This document shows, in pieces, positions 12,302 through 23,200 of a stretch of 64,000 nucleotides of DNA. The number at the start of each line of letters is the position of its first letter. The first letter of the stretch is position 1. Under the pieces are notes generated by a model, which saw only the letters and a program-made list of their open reading frames with translations, searched no databases and was not told the DNA's origin. The translations under genes and the position numbers were made by a program. The stretch comes from Ptiloglossa arizonensis (lineage: Eukaryota; Arthropoda; Insecta; Hymenoptera; Colletidae): assembly GCF_051014685.1 (NCBI RefSeq), contig NC_135054.1, positions 8,374,001-8,438,000 on the forward strand, in the 5' to 3' direction.

Positions 12302-13009
12302 CTTGTCGAACAGTACTATATTGAACAATACTGTTCGATAAGTTTCATCGAACTACAAAACTTCTTGAACAGTACTATATTGAACAATACTGTTCGATAA
12401 GTTTCATCGAACGACAAAACTTCTTGAACAGTACTACATTGAACAATACTGTTCGATAAGTTTCATCGAAAGACAAAACTTTTTGAACAGTACTATATTG
12501 AAAAATACTGTTCGATAAATTTCATTGAACGACAAAACTTCTTGAACATTACTATATTGAACAATACTGTTCGATAAGTTTCATCGAACTACAAAACTTC
12601 TTGAACATTACTATATTGAACAATACTGTTCGATAAGTTTCATCGAACGACAAAACTTATTGAACAGTACTACATTGAACAATACTGTTCGATAAATTTC
12701 ATTGAACGACAAAACCTATTGAACATTACTATATTGAAGAATACTGTTCGATAAATTTCATTGAACGACAAAACTTATTGAACAGTACTACATTGAACAA
12801 TACTGTTCGATAAGTTTCATCGAACTACAAAACTTCTTGAACAATACTATATTGAACAATACTGTTCGATAAATTTCATTGAACGACAAAACCTATTGAA
12901 CATTACTATATTGAAGAATACTGTTCGATAAATTTCATTGAACGACAAAACTTCTTGAACATTACTATATTGAAGAATACTGTTCGATAAGTTTCATCGA
13001 ACTACAAAA
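12302..13009. repeat. Minisatellite: twelve 59-bp units with nested hairpins
   Basis: Twelve consecutive units keep an exact 59-base period with no insertion or deletion. Each contains two short inverted repeats in its more common form: GAACAGTA paired with TACTGTTC, and GTTCGAT paired with ATCGAAC, the two arms sharing GTTC. Units differ by substitutions only. Two linked changes (AAG to AAA and CATCG to CATTG, a few bases apart) always occur together: units 4, 7, 8, 10 and 11 carry the A/T form and the others the G/C form. Units 7-9 and 10-12 show a similar order of variants, suggesting a 177-bp higher-order step. A partial unit continues to about 13021. Open frames crossing the left edge are by-products. 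No unique spacers exist, so it is not CRISPR-like. Confidence 0.95.
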
Positions 13010-13021
13010 CTTCTTGAACAA

Positions 13022-13855
13022 CCTATTACATAAAATTATCATCGACAACCGTCTCCGAACAATTCTTAAACCGTGTGTCTAGAAAATTACCATCGATCGA
13101 TGTAATACGATTCATCCCCGTCCATCGATATCCTGTCGCCGAATAAAACCGACATCAAACTCTATTTCATGGCCGACGTCGGTGGTCCGGCAAGCAATCG
13201 TAAATAAACGCGCCGATTCTGTCGCAGCTCGCTACACGTACTCGCCGCGGAATCGGTCTGCGTTCTATCCCCCTTTCCACGCTGTCTGGGCCATTTTCCT
13301 CGAGCCTGTGACTGCAGAAAAAAATGTTCCCCCAACTTCGTTGATACCGCGCGGAATGGATCTCTGTTCGGCTCACAAAGGTCCGGGGGGCGGCTTTGCC
13401 GCGCGGGTCGTCCGCGCCTCCCGTATCGAATTTTTCCCTGCAGGCGGAAACTTTTAACGAGCTGGGAGAAACTCTGAAACACGGGATCCATCAGGCACAG
13501 GCTGTAATCTCCGTGCTGCTCGCAATCGTACGAAACGCAGGAAAACAGAATCTGTCGACCGGCCAGCCTGGACGACGGCCAACAGATTATACGCGTTATA
13601 TCGAACGGAACTCGCTTTTGGGGATTGTTCGACGGGCTGACTTCACGGTCCTTCGACCACGGTACCGCGTAGGCCCCCGACAAGGGGTGTAGAATTCATT
13701 TCGAAGCCCTACCGACCCTCACTTCGACGGAATCGTTGAACGTCTGCACGGTGTCGAACTCCTGAATCCTCTTGTTGATCCGTGGGTCCGGTACGGAGAC
13801 GTGTACGCTCAAACGATCAAAATGTTCATTACGGAGATAATAAAACCGACGAATC
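13022..13855. other. CpG-rich patch, no supported gene
   Basis: The patch from about 13150 is GC- and CpG-rich. A minus-strand open frame of 173 codons (13162-13683) begins with a TTG codon, and plus-strand frames of 91 and 98 codons overlap it. Both-strand openness is expected at this composition and none shows a recognisable domain. A further minus frame (13696-13932) is discussed with the duplicated segment that follows. Confidence 0.45.
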
Positions 13856-13987
13856 GTCCGCGTCTCCATTTTGCCTCGAATCGATACAACGAAGATTAAT
13901 TTTATCGCGGGTGACTGTAACGAGGTTGCCACGTTGATTCAGGATGCGTTGGTTCACCTATCATTGGTCATTCTTAACGAATAAAGG
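13856..13987. repeat. Duplicated 132-bp segment, copy A
   Basis: This segment matches 14341-14472 over 132 bases without any indel, at roughly 76% identity by my count (32 mismatches). In the forward frame both copies read open and share GDCNEV, TLI, DALV and LSL. Mismatches fall almost evenly on codon positions 1, 2 and 3 (11, 11, 10), which argues against past selection on a protein. The minus frame is also open (shared TSLQSP). Copy B has an ATG-started frame and copy A does not. Best reading: an old segmental duplication. Confidence 0.7.
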
Positions 13988-14041
13988 AATAGACTTTCAT
14001 TTACAAGTCTCCATAATGTATCTCGTGCAATATTCTTTCTA

Positions 14042-14182
14042 TTGGGTTGTTCGGAAAGTCATCTCGTTTTTTTTTTTTTTTTTTTGGTGAAAATGAAACA
14101 CGATTTTCTTAGAGTGTATAAACATTTTATTAAATTATATTTCTCCGTTTTGGAAAACGAAATGACTTTCCGAACAACCTGA
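14042..14182. mobile_element. Mariner-type MITE, copy 1
   Basis: A 141-bp element lies between TA dinucleotides at 14040-14041 and 14183-14184, the target duplication expected for Tc1/mariner elements. Terminal inverted repeats of about 28 bp begin TTGGGTTGTTCGGAAAGTCA on the left and read TCAGGTTGTTCGGAAAGTCA as the reverse complement of the right end. The inside holds a T-run of about 18 and an AT-rich core with AAACATTTTATTAAATTA. It has no coding capacity and would need a mariner transposase in trans. It sits between the two copies of a duplicated 132-bp segment. Confidence 0.9.
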
Positions 14183-14340
14183 TACTTTCCACGTAACTGA
14201 ATCTTCTTATAGATGGAATTTTAACCAGACTTGCTTCCTGTGTGTAGAAGAAACACAGAATATGGAATGTACGTATATAGATGGGTCACACGTTAAACAA
14301 TAAAACTCTTTTCCTTTATACTCATTCAACAATAAAAATC

Positions 14341-14472
14341 GTCCACGTCTCCCCTTTGTTTCGAATTGGTACAATGAAGGTCACTTGTATTATTGGTGAT
14401 TGCAACGAGGTTACTACGTTGATTCGGGATGCATTGGTTGGCCTGTCACTGATCGTGGTTAACGAATTTAAA
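14341..14472. repeat. Duplicated 132-bp segment, copy B
   Basis: Partner of copy A at 13856-13987, 485 bases downstream in the same orientation. The forward frame starting at ATG 14281 runs through it to 14493 (70 codons). Because copy A carries a stop upstream and codon-position differences look neutral, the frame is probably fortuitous. A MITE lies between the copies. Confidence 0.7.
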
Positions 14473-16247
14473 GTTATTTTGTCAATTCCTTGACGTTTTC
14501 AACACCGTGAAAAGTCGCACGCGAAGTTGTTCTCCAAGCGCACATATAATTGAATAATGAAGAAATAGCAGGAAACTTTTGGCACACCTTCTACCTTCCT
14601 CTTTATCTATTTACGTTAGACTGGACCCTGTTTCGATATTCTGTCGCATCGCAAACTCCCGGTTGGACACACTTGGAAACACATGAAATAGTAAAATCAA
14701 CTCTCCTTTGGTGTACAGGCACTGCAGATAGTTCTTCTGCCTATCGATATAAATTGGGAGTCGTCGTTCGACCACCCCGAGACCTTGTCTGTTTTCTTCA
14801 TGGTGTGACAAGTGAGAGGAGACTGTCTTTCCACGCCTGTGATTTTAACTTAACGACTCGCTAGATGCTCTGGTACGTAGATATCACTTAACTCGTTTTA
14901 TTAGATAGACAAATCTGTACAATGTAACCAGATGCCAAATACGCATAGGAACATTTACCTCTTATTTTGAAAATCTTATATTTGAACACGATATGCATTT
15001 TTTTCTAAAGATAACGACCGATCACGTGATCTTTCGATCTGTCACACTGATATTTCGTCCTTTCTATGTGTATCGGTATTACCCATACGCGATAAAAGTA
15101 TCTCACCAATGGCGACACTTACACACCAAAGCACCTAACGATCTGTAACAGAAGTTTTCTATTTGAAATTGCAACAATTTTGTCGAGGAAGTCGGTTCAC
15201 ATTTCCTTCTTGCACCGTGGCTTTCCTTCCAATTTCTCGCGTCGTTTTTCTTGATTTTCTCATTCGCGTTTCTCTTTTTCCGAACTCACAGATGTTTGTT
15301 TTAAACCTCCAGACGTTGCAAGGCTCAGTATCGATTTATATGGACGCGTTTAGTCCGGACCTATCATTTGCCAATTTAATATCGGACAATTCGATTCTGA
15401 TAACGGTTTATGGTTGCGTGTGCCTGTCTCGAACGGTTTGACGATTGATACAAGTTCGTGACTCTGATGTTTTTAACAAACTGGTCTCCATTTCACGTGA
15501 CAATCGAAGTTAGAACGTTGTCTACCGAACTTTCCACGTCGACCGTACGAATTGTGGATGCTCGTGTACGATTGGCCCTTCGATTTCTGCAGAAGGAAAA
15601 CCGATGTTTTTCTTTAGCGCGAGGAATGGTCGGTTAATTAACGGAGGATCAATTCCAAAAACCAATCGCGTTCAGGAAAAGTTTCGTGCATAGTACTCAC
15701 GGATGTCTAGATAGTGGTCCTCAATCCTAATCGTGCCAAGGCAAGATCCCTCTGAAATTCCAATACATGTTCTCTTGTTGCCATTCTATAACTGTTGAAG
15801 ATATACAGCTTGCAATTTTTCTACGTGGAAAAGTTTCGTTACTAATATCGATCAGTAAGAGCAAGAAAAAAAGGAAACAATCGACTAAAATGATTTTTAC
15901 GATCAAATTAAAAACGCATACATAAATCTGTACGATCTTCGTATGGTGTGTTCTTACATGTTAGTTTCTTTCCTTTTACGTAACAGTAATTGATATAAAA
16001 ATTAAAACGCTATGGGGTATTTTAAGGACCTCCTTTGGTAAAGAACGTCGATCATTGGTGCACCAAGGGTTGACCCCAGTAATCCGAAAATTGTTAACAA
16101 AAATATCTACGTCCATAGAAATCACCTTTATTAATACTAAGGGCGTTGCACTTGGAATAAGCTAATTTTTCTTTATATTTTAATTATCGAGGACGAGTAC
16201 AGAGAACCTGAAATTCCAATTTTCAGCAGTTGAAAGAATGTTTTTGC
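14473..16247. other. Spacer, no supported gene
   Basis: Mixed AT-rich and moderately GC-rich sequence. The largest forward frames are 104 codons (14550-14864) and 92 codons (15163-15441); neither shows a recognisable domain or signal. No transposon ends were recognised. Confidence 0.5.
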
Positions 16248-16352
16248 TGGTGAAGTTTAACCCTGGGTCATTTTTATCACTGAAGTTTAACACATTGGGT
16301 TATTTTTGTCACTGAAGTTTAATACATTGGATAATTTTTCCGCTGAAATTTA
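16248..16352. repeat. Degenerate ~31-bp tandem repeat, about 3.5 copies
   Basis: The block TGAAGTTTAA with ATTGGGT or CTGGGTC and then ATTTTT..CAC recurs at intervals of 30-32 bases; the last copy begins TGAAATTTAA near 16342. Short array, no coding meaning seen. Confidence 0.8.
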
Positions 16353-16523
16353 ACATAGCTTCACCAAGTAATGTTTTACGGAGTATCGGTCCACAAGGTG
16401 TTGCTTTCGTTTGTGTTCGTTGGCAACAATGAATTTTAATGAACGTCGTCGTTGCGCACATTTTTGTACGGCTGAATAATAATGTGTATATAATATTTGA
16501 TTTCAATGCGTAATGAAAACGTT

Positions 16524-16600
16524 ACTAATAACAATAACAATGATAATAATAATAACGACGACGATGATAATAATACTAATAGTAACGATAACGATAATTA
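16524..16600. repeat. Trinucleotide-rich microsatellite (AAT/AAC/GAC)
   Basis: An interrupted run of AAT, AAC, GAT and GAC triplets. It is an ordinary imperfect microsatellite. Confidence 0.85.
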
Positions 16601-18625
16601 TAGTCACATATAACGCATACAGCTATTTTAAACCTTGAATTTAATTGTAATTATGTAGTAATACATTTAGATCGCACATTTCATGGTTTTTATTCATTTG
16701 TTTAGTATAATTTTTATTAAGAATACTGTATTAAAGGTTACTATTTTAGTATTATTACTGGCACTATTGTTTTATCAAACTAATCGTAACTTACTATTTT
16801 GTAATGTTTGTATCCGCATTTTTGAATAATAAAAACTTGTATCTTCTTTTACAATACGTGTAACGTTAATACGCATTACGATAGTGAGAGTCAATAATAC
16901 ATTTATATTAGATTGTAGCCAAGCGGCCGCAATGGTAAGGTAGATTACAGCAATATAGACATAAATTACCATACCCTTTGCCACGCGTAAGCGCTATTGT
17001 ACAATTCTCATTAAGTAGTTCGTAATTGCCACTTCGAAATAGAACTAGTTGGAAATACGTTCTAATGGTGTGGTCAGGGCTATTACAAATTATACTGTTA
17101 CAACCCCTCTGAAATTATTCTAACCGGATGTGTTAAATTGTACGTATATACAAGGTGTTCAATTTTATAAAAAGTGGTTGAGACAGAAATTGAATGGTTT
17201 CGAGGGCGACATAATTTGCTGTAATTGGTTTTACTGTACATGAACGCGTAGAAGTCATACGAAGGCGACATGCGTTTTCTTTGGGATTGCATCACACTTA
17301 ATGCATCAATGAATGCAGTTCGTTATTTCTTACAAGAAAGTGTTAACCAATTCGTGTTAAATGGAAGATTAGTTAGTAGTTCAAAAGTATGTTTTAGCAG
17401 TAAAGCAATATCTTTGAGCAAATGATTATTTAATTAAATCTATTGTTTTCATCGTTTTATTTTACCGATTTTTCGATAAAATAACACATAAAATGACATA
17501 ACTGACATTGTCCGATTGGCCGTTATCGTTTTGTAAAAAGAATATATCCACTGAGAACACGAAAACAGTGGTTGCAGTTAGGCGTGCTACTAACACATTG
17601 CAATATTCAGATTAAAAGTATCTTTTAAACTAATGATTTTCTCATATAAATAGGTTAATACTCTGCCGTAGGAAATGAAGAGCTGCATCCATTAGTGCAT
17701 TAAAAATGATACGATTCCATTTAGGAAAATGTACGTCACCTTGATACGATTCCTACACTTTCATGTACGGAAAAGCTATTGTAGCAGATTATGTTTTCCT
17801 CGAAACCGTTAAAATTTTAGTGTGGATCATTTTTTACACAGCAAATAGCTCACGAGTAAATTGAACACGTTGTACATATAATTTGATGGAATTATTAAGT
17901 CACGACATCTTCGTCCAGTATCGGACGATTTCAGTCTTTGTTATTGAATATCCGGTAAATTATCGAGCATCGATCCAACCTTGTCGAACACGAGTGAAAT
18001 ATTTTTCAATTCTCTACTCGTCGGTCAAAGATTCCTTAAAATCAGCGTGCAACTCATCGTATGGCCCTCAACTGTTACTTCGCCGATAATTTACGTTTGA
18101 AGGGGCATTATCGGTTCATGGTCCGAAGAAATTCAAGCCCAATCGAACCCGAAGATAAGAGATTAATGATTCGATGAATTTAAAGAGTGGATAACGCTGT
18201 GAAGAGATAAGGCACCGAGTTCTCGTTCCTCGCGCGCCAAATTTACGACCTCCGTTCGCATTAAGTGCTTTAATCCTCAAAACGATTAATCAGCGTCGAA
18301 AAATAAAGCTTAAGAAAATCACCGAGCGGAGTAACGAACGCGGACGCTATGGAACACAATGTTCCATAAACAATCGGTCCAATTAGCAACGGCAAAGTCC
18401 TCGATCAATCTCGCAGCTCACGTCACGAACTTTCCATTCGCGAGCGAATTCGTTAGGAACGAGTGTTCGTGACTCCCCATCGAAGAATTACCAATTTCCA
18501 CCACCGCGCGGAGACTCGCGTTACATAATTAACGAGTTTGCGGAGCAATTAACTCGGCGCAATGTGTTTCGTCAATTTTCGCACCGTCGATAAGTTACGT
18601 GGCCCACGGTGATACACCAGGACCA
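16601..18625. other. Spacer, no supported gene
   Basis: AT-rich to about 17850, then gradually richer in CpG. Frames stay below 70 codons until the microsatellite at 18.6 kb. The patch 18180-18600 has TAAT-core and AAGTG-type strings but nothing decisive. Confidence 0.5.
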
Positions 18626-18770
18626 TCTCTCTCTCCCTCTTTCACTCTCTCTTTCTCTCTATCTCTATCTATCTATCTATCTCTATCTATCTACCTATCT
18701 ATCTATTTATCTATCTATCTACCTATCTATCTAACTATGTATCTATCTCTCTCTCTTCTCTCTTTCTCTC
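18626..18770. repeat. Compound CT / CTAT microsatellite
   Basis: CT-rich sequence passes into CTAT and CTAC tetranucleotides and back into CT-rich sequence. Because CTAT repeats contain no stop codon in any forward frame, they open a 105-codon frame reading SLSIYLSIYL, which is an artefact of the repeat. Confidence 0.95.
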
Positions 18771-19570
18771 GACTATCGATAAATTATCGTTTACCATCCC
18801 CCCTCGCTCTCAAAACCCCACACACACCCGATTCGCCACCCCGCAGGATCCACTCTGCCGCAACGGATACAGCTCTTCCGGTGTTCTCCGACGAAACGGC
18901 ACCGGCAGTCGCATAATTATGGAGAAAACATCGTCTTGGCCGTCGTTGTCACCCTTCTCGTGTTCCACCGCCCCTAATGATAATCCCGAAGTTTAGTTTT
19001 CGGGGAACTTTGGGAACGGATGGTCGCATTACCGGAGAACTTTCAGCGTTTCCACCGCCGGTCATAATAAGTACGCATTAGCAAGAGGGACGACGGGGAG
19101 GGGAAGGGGGCTGGGTTAGGTCTGGCTGGGACCGGGGAACGATCTTGGGGTGCCGGATGGTCGAAGACTTCAAGATCGTTTAGAATTCGCGAAGAATTTC
19201 GAAACGGAGACGCTCGGTGCGCATCGATCGTGGATTTTGCGGACCACGGGATACGACATCGTGTTTCTATCGTCGTGAATTCGATGGTAGGAATTCGAAA
19301 CACGCGTATCTCCCTGCAGCACACGCTGGGATGCTCCTAGAAACTTTGCAACTATCCTCGATTCTTAAATAATTGGCCCGCTCTGCCTATCGCGGTGTTC
19401 GAAGAGAGGGGAGTCTCGATTTGTAACGTTAATTCGAATTTCTATTTTTATTCGCGTTGGTGTTCGCGAACATCGACTGGGTACGTTTTATCGTGGGTTG
19501 TAAATGGTTCCATCTGGTTGGAATATAACAGGATGGACGATAAACGTGTAATATCGCGGCATTGTTTCTA
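18771..19570. other. CpG-rich spacer, no supported gene
   Basis: GC-rich sequence with short frames on both strands, the longest on the minus strand at 19043-19324 (93 codons). None is recognisable. It ends at the TA target site of the second MITE. Confidence 0.5.
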
Positions 19571-19714
19571 TTAGGTTGTTCGGAAAGTCATTTCGTTTTT
19601 TTTTTTTTTTTTTTTTGGTGAAAATGAAACACGATTTTTTTAGAGTGTATAAACATTTTATTAAATTATATATTCTCCATTTTGGAAAACGAAATGACTT
19701 TCTGAACAGCCCAA
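19571..19714. mobile_element. Mariner-type MITE, copy 2
   Basis: A 144-bp element flanked by TA (19569-19570 and 19715-19716), nearly identical to the copy at 14042 apart from the T-run length and a few substitutions. The left terminus begins TTAGGTTGTTCGGAAAGTCA; the right terminus ends with the reverse complement carrying two or three changes (TCTGAACAGCCCAA). Two such similar copies 5.5 kb apart in the same orientation indicate recent activity or local duplication of this family. Confidence 0.9.
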
Positions 19715-19818
19715 TATGTGGAAACCAGGCATTGAAACAGTTTCGGAAATAATTGTTTGAAACTGTTACATTTCAGTTTTTGTGGAAATAGCTAGGAGAA
19801 CCGAAAAAAGAATCGTAG

Positions 19819-20276
19819 TGTTATAAATATACCGGTTCTAGTCCATATTAATTTCGGTTACGACTCTTCAGAACCGATATTATGTCAGTTCTATATCTGT
19901 TCTATAACTGTTACTTTTTGATTCTTTATTAGTACATTCTTATATCGATTTCATTACAATTTTTAGTTCTTGTTATATATAAATGTTTAATGTATGATAT
20001 TAAATATTTTAAGGGAATTTATTATAAATATTTTACTCGTCAAATTATTTTTAAACGTTTCATTTATTCGTGATCTTGTTAATTATAATTTATTCTTATA
20101 CTTAGTATATCGTTAATGTTGCAACAACATTGTCCCCAAATGAAATCGTCTGTTTTATAGAAATATACATATACGTATGTATTAATATTACATAGAACCG
20201 AACCGTAATCGATATAGAACCTAAAAATAACAGTAATAGAAACCGAAATGAACCAGAACCGATATATCTATAATAG
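19819..20276. repeat. Imperfect inverted repeat with ~265-bp loop
   Basis: The left arm near 19819-19925 (ATATACCGGTTCTAGTCCA, ATTTCGGTT, CTATAACTGTTACTTTTT) matches the reverse complement of 20190-20276 (ATATATCGGTTCTGGTTCA, ATTTCGGTT, TATTACTGTTATTTTTAGG) with mismatches and small gaps. It could be a decayed fold-back element. No target duplication or coding sequence was identified. Confidence 0.45.
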
Positions 20277-23200
20277 CTGTGGCATTTTCTATAACTATTT
20301 ACAACCTGTACTAGAAATACCGACGTAAGTAGAAACGACGAGCAATGGTCAGACGCGACAGGCAAGTAGAATTTAACCACTCGTGTATTCGACGAATCTT
20401 CAAATTAAAATATCGAATAAAAATATTCTATTCCTAATTTTCCATTTATTTTTCCGTTCTGAATTACAACCTCTCTCGATTGTACCACCAATTACGTAAC
20501 AAATTATGCAACTGACTTAAAAATTAATTATTCAAGTTCTTCCGACACAGACGTATATCGATTCGTTAAAATAGATAGAGAGGTACCTTAAGCCACAAAA
20601 AAGAAATATTATCGACAAACAATAAAAGCCAAGTGGTTTTAATTTTGTTGCCACATTCGCGAAATTTATACGTGTACGCTTCTCTGCACACTCGTGTCCA
20701 CGGATTAATTCGGGTAATGAATTTCCATCGTACATTAAATTCAACCCCAATCGCTGCATTCGGACAGAAACAGGAAATGCTGGAACCCGATTCCTTCGCG
20801 AGTGAAAGTAACGCGGAGACTATTACACGTTGGGAAGACATTAAGAAGACATTAGGCCAGACCTCCTAATTTATCTTCCACTCGAGAAATAAAGCAGCCG
20901 GAAAAGTTTCCGTGACTTTCCGATGAATGCTCCGCGGAATCACGATGCTTTATTCCGAAAATATGCGCATACTTGCGTTTCGCGTGCGCGCAGCGCGTTA
21001 CACTTACGAAATAAGGCGGAGGGGAAAAAAGAAGGATTAAGGTTAGCGGTGAGCCGAGCTTCCCGTATCCATGGAGGAATTCCACAGAGCGAGAGGATTA
21101 TTCTTTTCCTCGAGGGTTTCGGAGAAATAGTGTAAAAAGACGTGTGAAAAATATTGCTGTTTTCCGTGGAAGTTCCAGTGGAACAAAGACGGGACTTGAA
21201 AACTCATTTGGCGATTTTCCGCAAGTTCTCCCGCCAGCGCCCCGAGCGTCGTTAATAAACTGTCAATTGGAAGTTTCCTCGGCCACGAAAAAGTTCAATT
21301 TACTTTATCGGCAGAATCGTCCGACCCTTTTAATTTTAGAAAATCTTCGACGCAACGTCGTACAATTTAAAATCCACCCCGCGCGAGTGATCGCCGTGAA
21401 ATTTCGAGCCATCGGTCTTCGTTCCACGTAATCGAAAATTATGTTCGCGACACGGTTGTCGATCGATCGTAATTTAACAATGTATTTCCGTTTGTTTCTT
21501 CCCGAATCGGGTAATTAAGAATCTCGACGGTTCTTCGGTACTTTTTTGTCGAAAAAGTGTTTTCATTTATCATCGTTTATCACAGCAGCAAATATCGAAA
21601 TCCGATTTCAGAGACCCCCATCGTTCTCTCCCTCTCTCTTTCTCTCTAAAGCCGATTAATGCACGGGTAATGATTAAATTAATCGTTTCACAGCCTTTCG
21701 ACGATATACCGAGTTACACCTATGAAACTGAACGAAGAAATTACGAGGCTGTTTCGTTTTGTTCAACTTTATCAATTTATGAACTTTCTTGGGTTTTAAA
21801 ATCATGAACGATGTACTTGGGGAACACCAAGTACGAATGTAGTAATACACTATGGGAAGACTATTGTTTTAAAGTAGAATGTTTCGATCCTTTTCGATAT
21901 TCCGTTTAAGTTCAATCTTCAAATACTACGATTACTGTTAATTTTAGTGTACAATCATGGTACGGTGTGTCGAGAACGATAAAATTAATTTTAAATTGCT
22001 TCCAATGTCACGTCATTTTAGAACAATATTTACCGCGATAGATTACTATTTGCAATTAGTAATTCGTCTAGTAATAAATTCTATTTACATTTCTTGCTTC
22101 TTTAATTTTTATCATAATTTACGTGCTTGTAAAATGTTTCTAATTAAATTAAGTAAAAATTATCAGTGAAATTCTTCCAAAATTGAAGTACTATTAGCTA
22201 TCGCGATAAAAACTTCTATAGAGATCTTCGCTAGATGAAACCTATGCTCGATTATGGTATTTGGTCAATGGGAATATACGCACGTGCACGGAACAACTAA
22301 GTACGGCGGACTCCTCAGAAATGCATAATTTGACTATACAGTATAATGCACTCTTGGCGCTCCATTACCCGATCATGCTGTCCAACCTGAACCGTCTATT
22401 CCATTGTTATGGGGTTGAACATGTGCTTCCTCTCCGAAGAGACATACAATCACTTTGGAACTTTAGCGTGTCCAATGGACCACGTTATCCTCAGCAATCC
22501 TCCATAATAACGTTTGGTTGTAAAATACTTCATGGAAAAGTATGATTTTTATGGGATCTCGGGATAGTTCGGGAGAAACTGCATTTTTCTCGAGACAAAC
22601 TTTGGTTAACGAGTTTTCTTTCTTCTAGAGCGGAAGAAAACATTCTCTGGAACTAAACGCGACGTTTCAATGGTATATACTCCACAAGTTCGTATCAATA
22701 TTCATTTAGAATGCGGAAGCCAGACGTATGCACAACGTATACGACACAAATATCGATTTAAAATTATTTTCCGATGTTATTTGCGGTGATTCTGCCAACA
22801 TTCGAAACAGAACTAATCTGCTTCTTCTTAATTTGTTTAATTAGCGTCACGTCGACTTAAAAGAAATTGAAGATCGTTGCAAATTACATTCGGTATCGTA
22901 GCACATACCTATAAAATTAATAAATATACAGTCACACATTGTGTATATTTATGTATAGACGTATGACGTGTATTTTTATTTTCATATGCATATTTTAGAT
23001 GCATACAATGGGTGAATGTATATGACAGGTTTCGTGCAACAAAGACGGTAAATATATAAGTAAACAAAAAAATATAGAATTATATATTTACATTCTAAGT
23101 TGTGTATAATAATATTTAATTTTTAATTTCTTGAGATGGATTAGTTGTATTATGTTAATTTATCCTTTTCATTACACTTGGAGTATTTTTTTCTTTCAGA

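Noticed and set aside
12302..13009. CRISPR-like array
   Set aside because: Units are contiguous with no unique spacers, and the genome is eukaryotic in character.
13162..13683. 173-codon minus frame
   Set aside because: Starts at TTG, CpG-rich, overlapped by open plus frames, no domain.
18599..18916. 105-codon forward frame
   Set aside because: Same microsatellite artefact (CTAT and CT repeats).
22261..22545. Possible LINE reverse-transcriptase scrap (PMLDYG-like string just upstream)
   Set aside because: One short string only, no catalytic motif or neighbouring conserved block.
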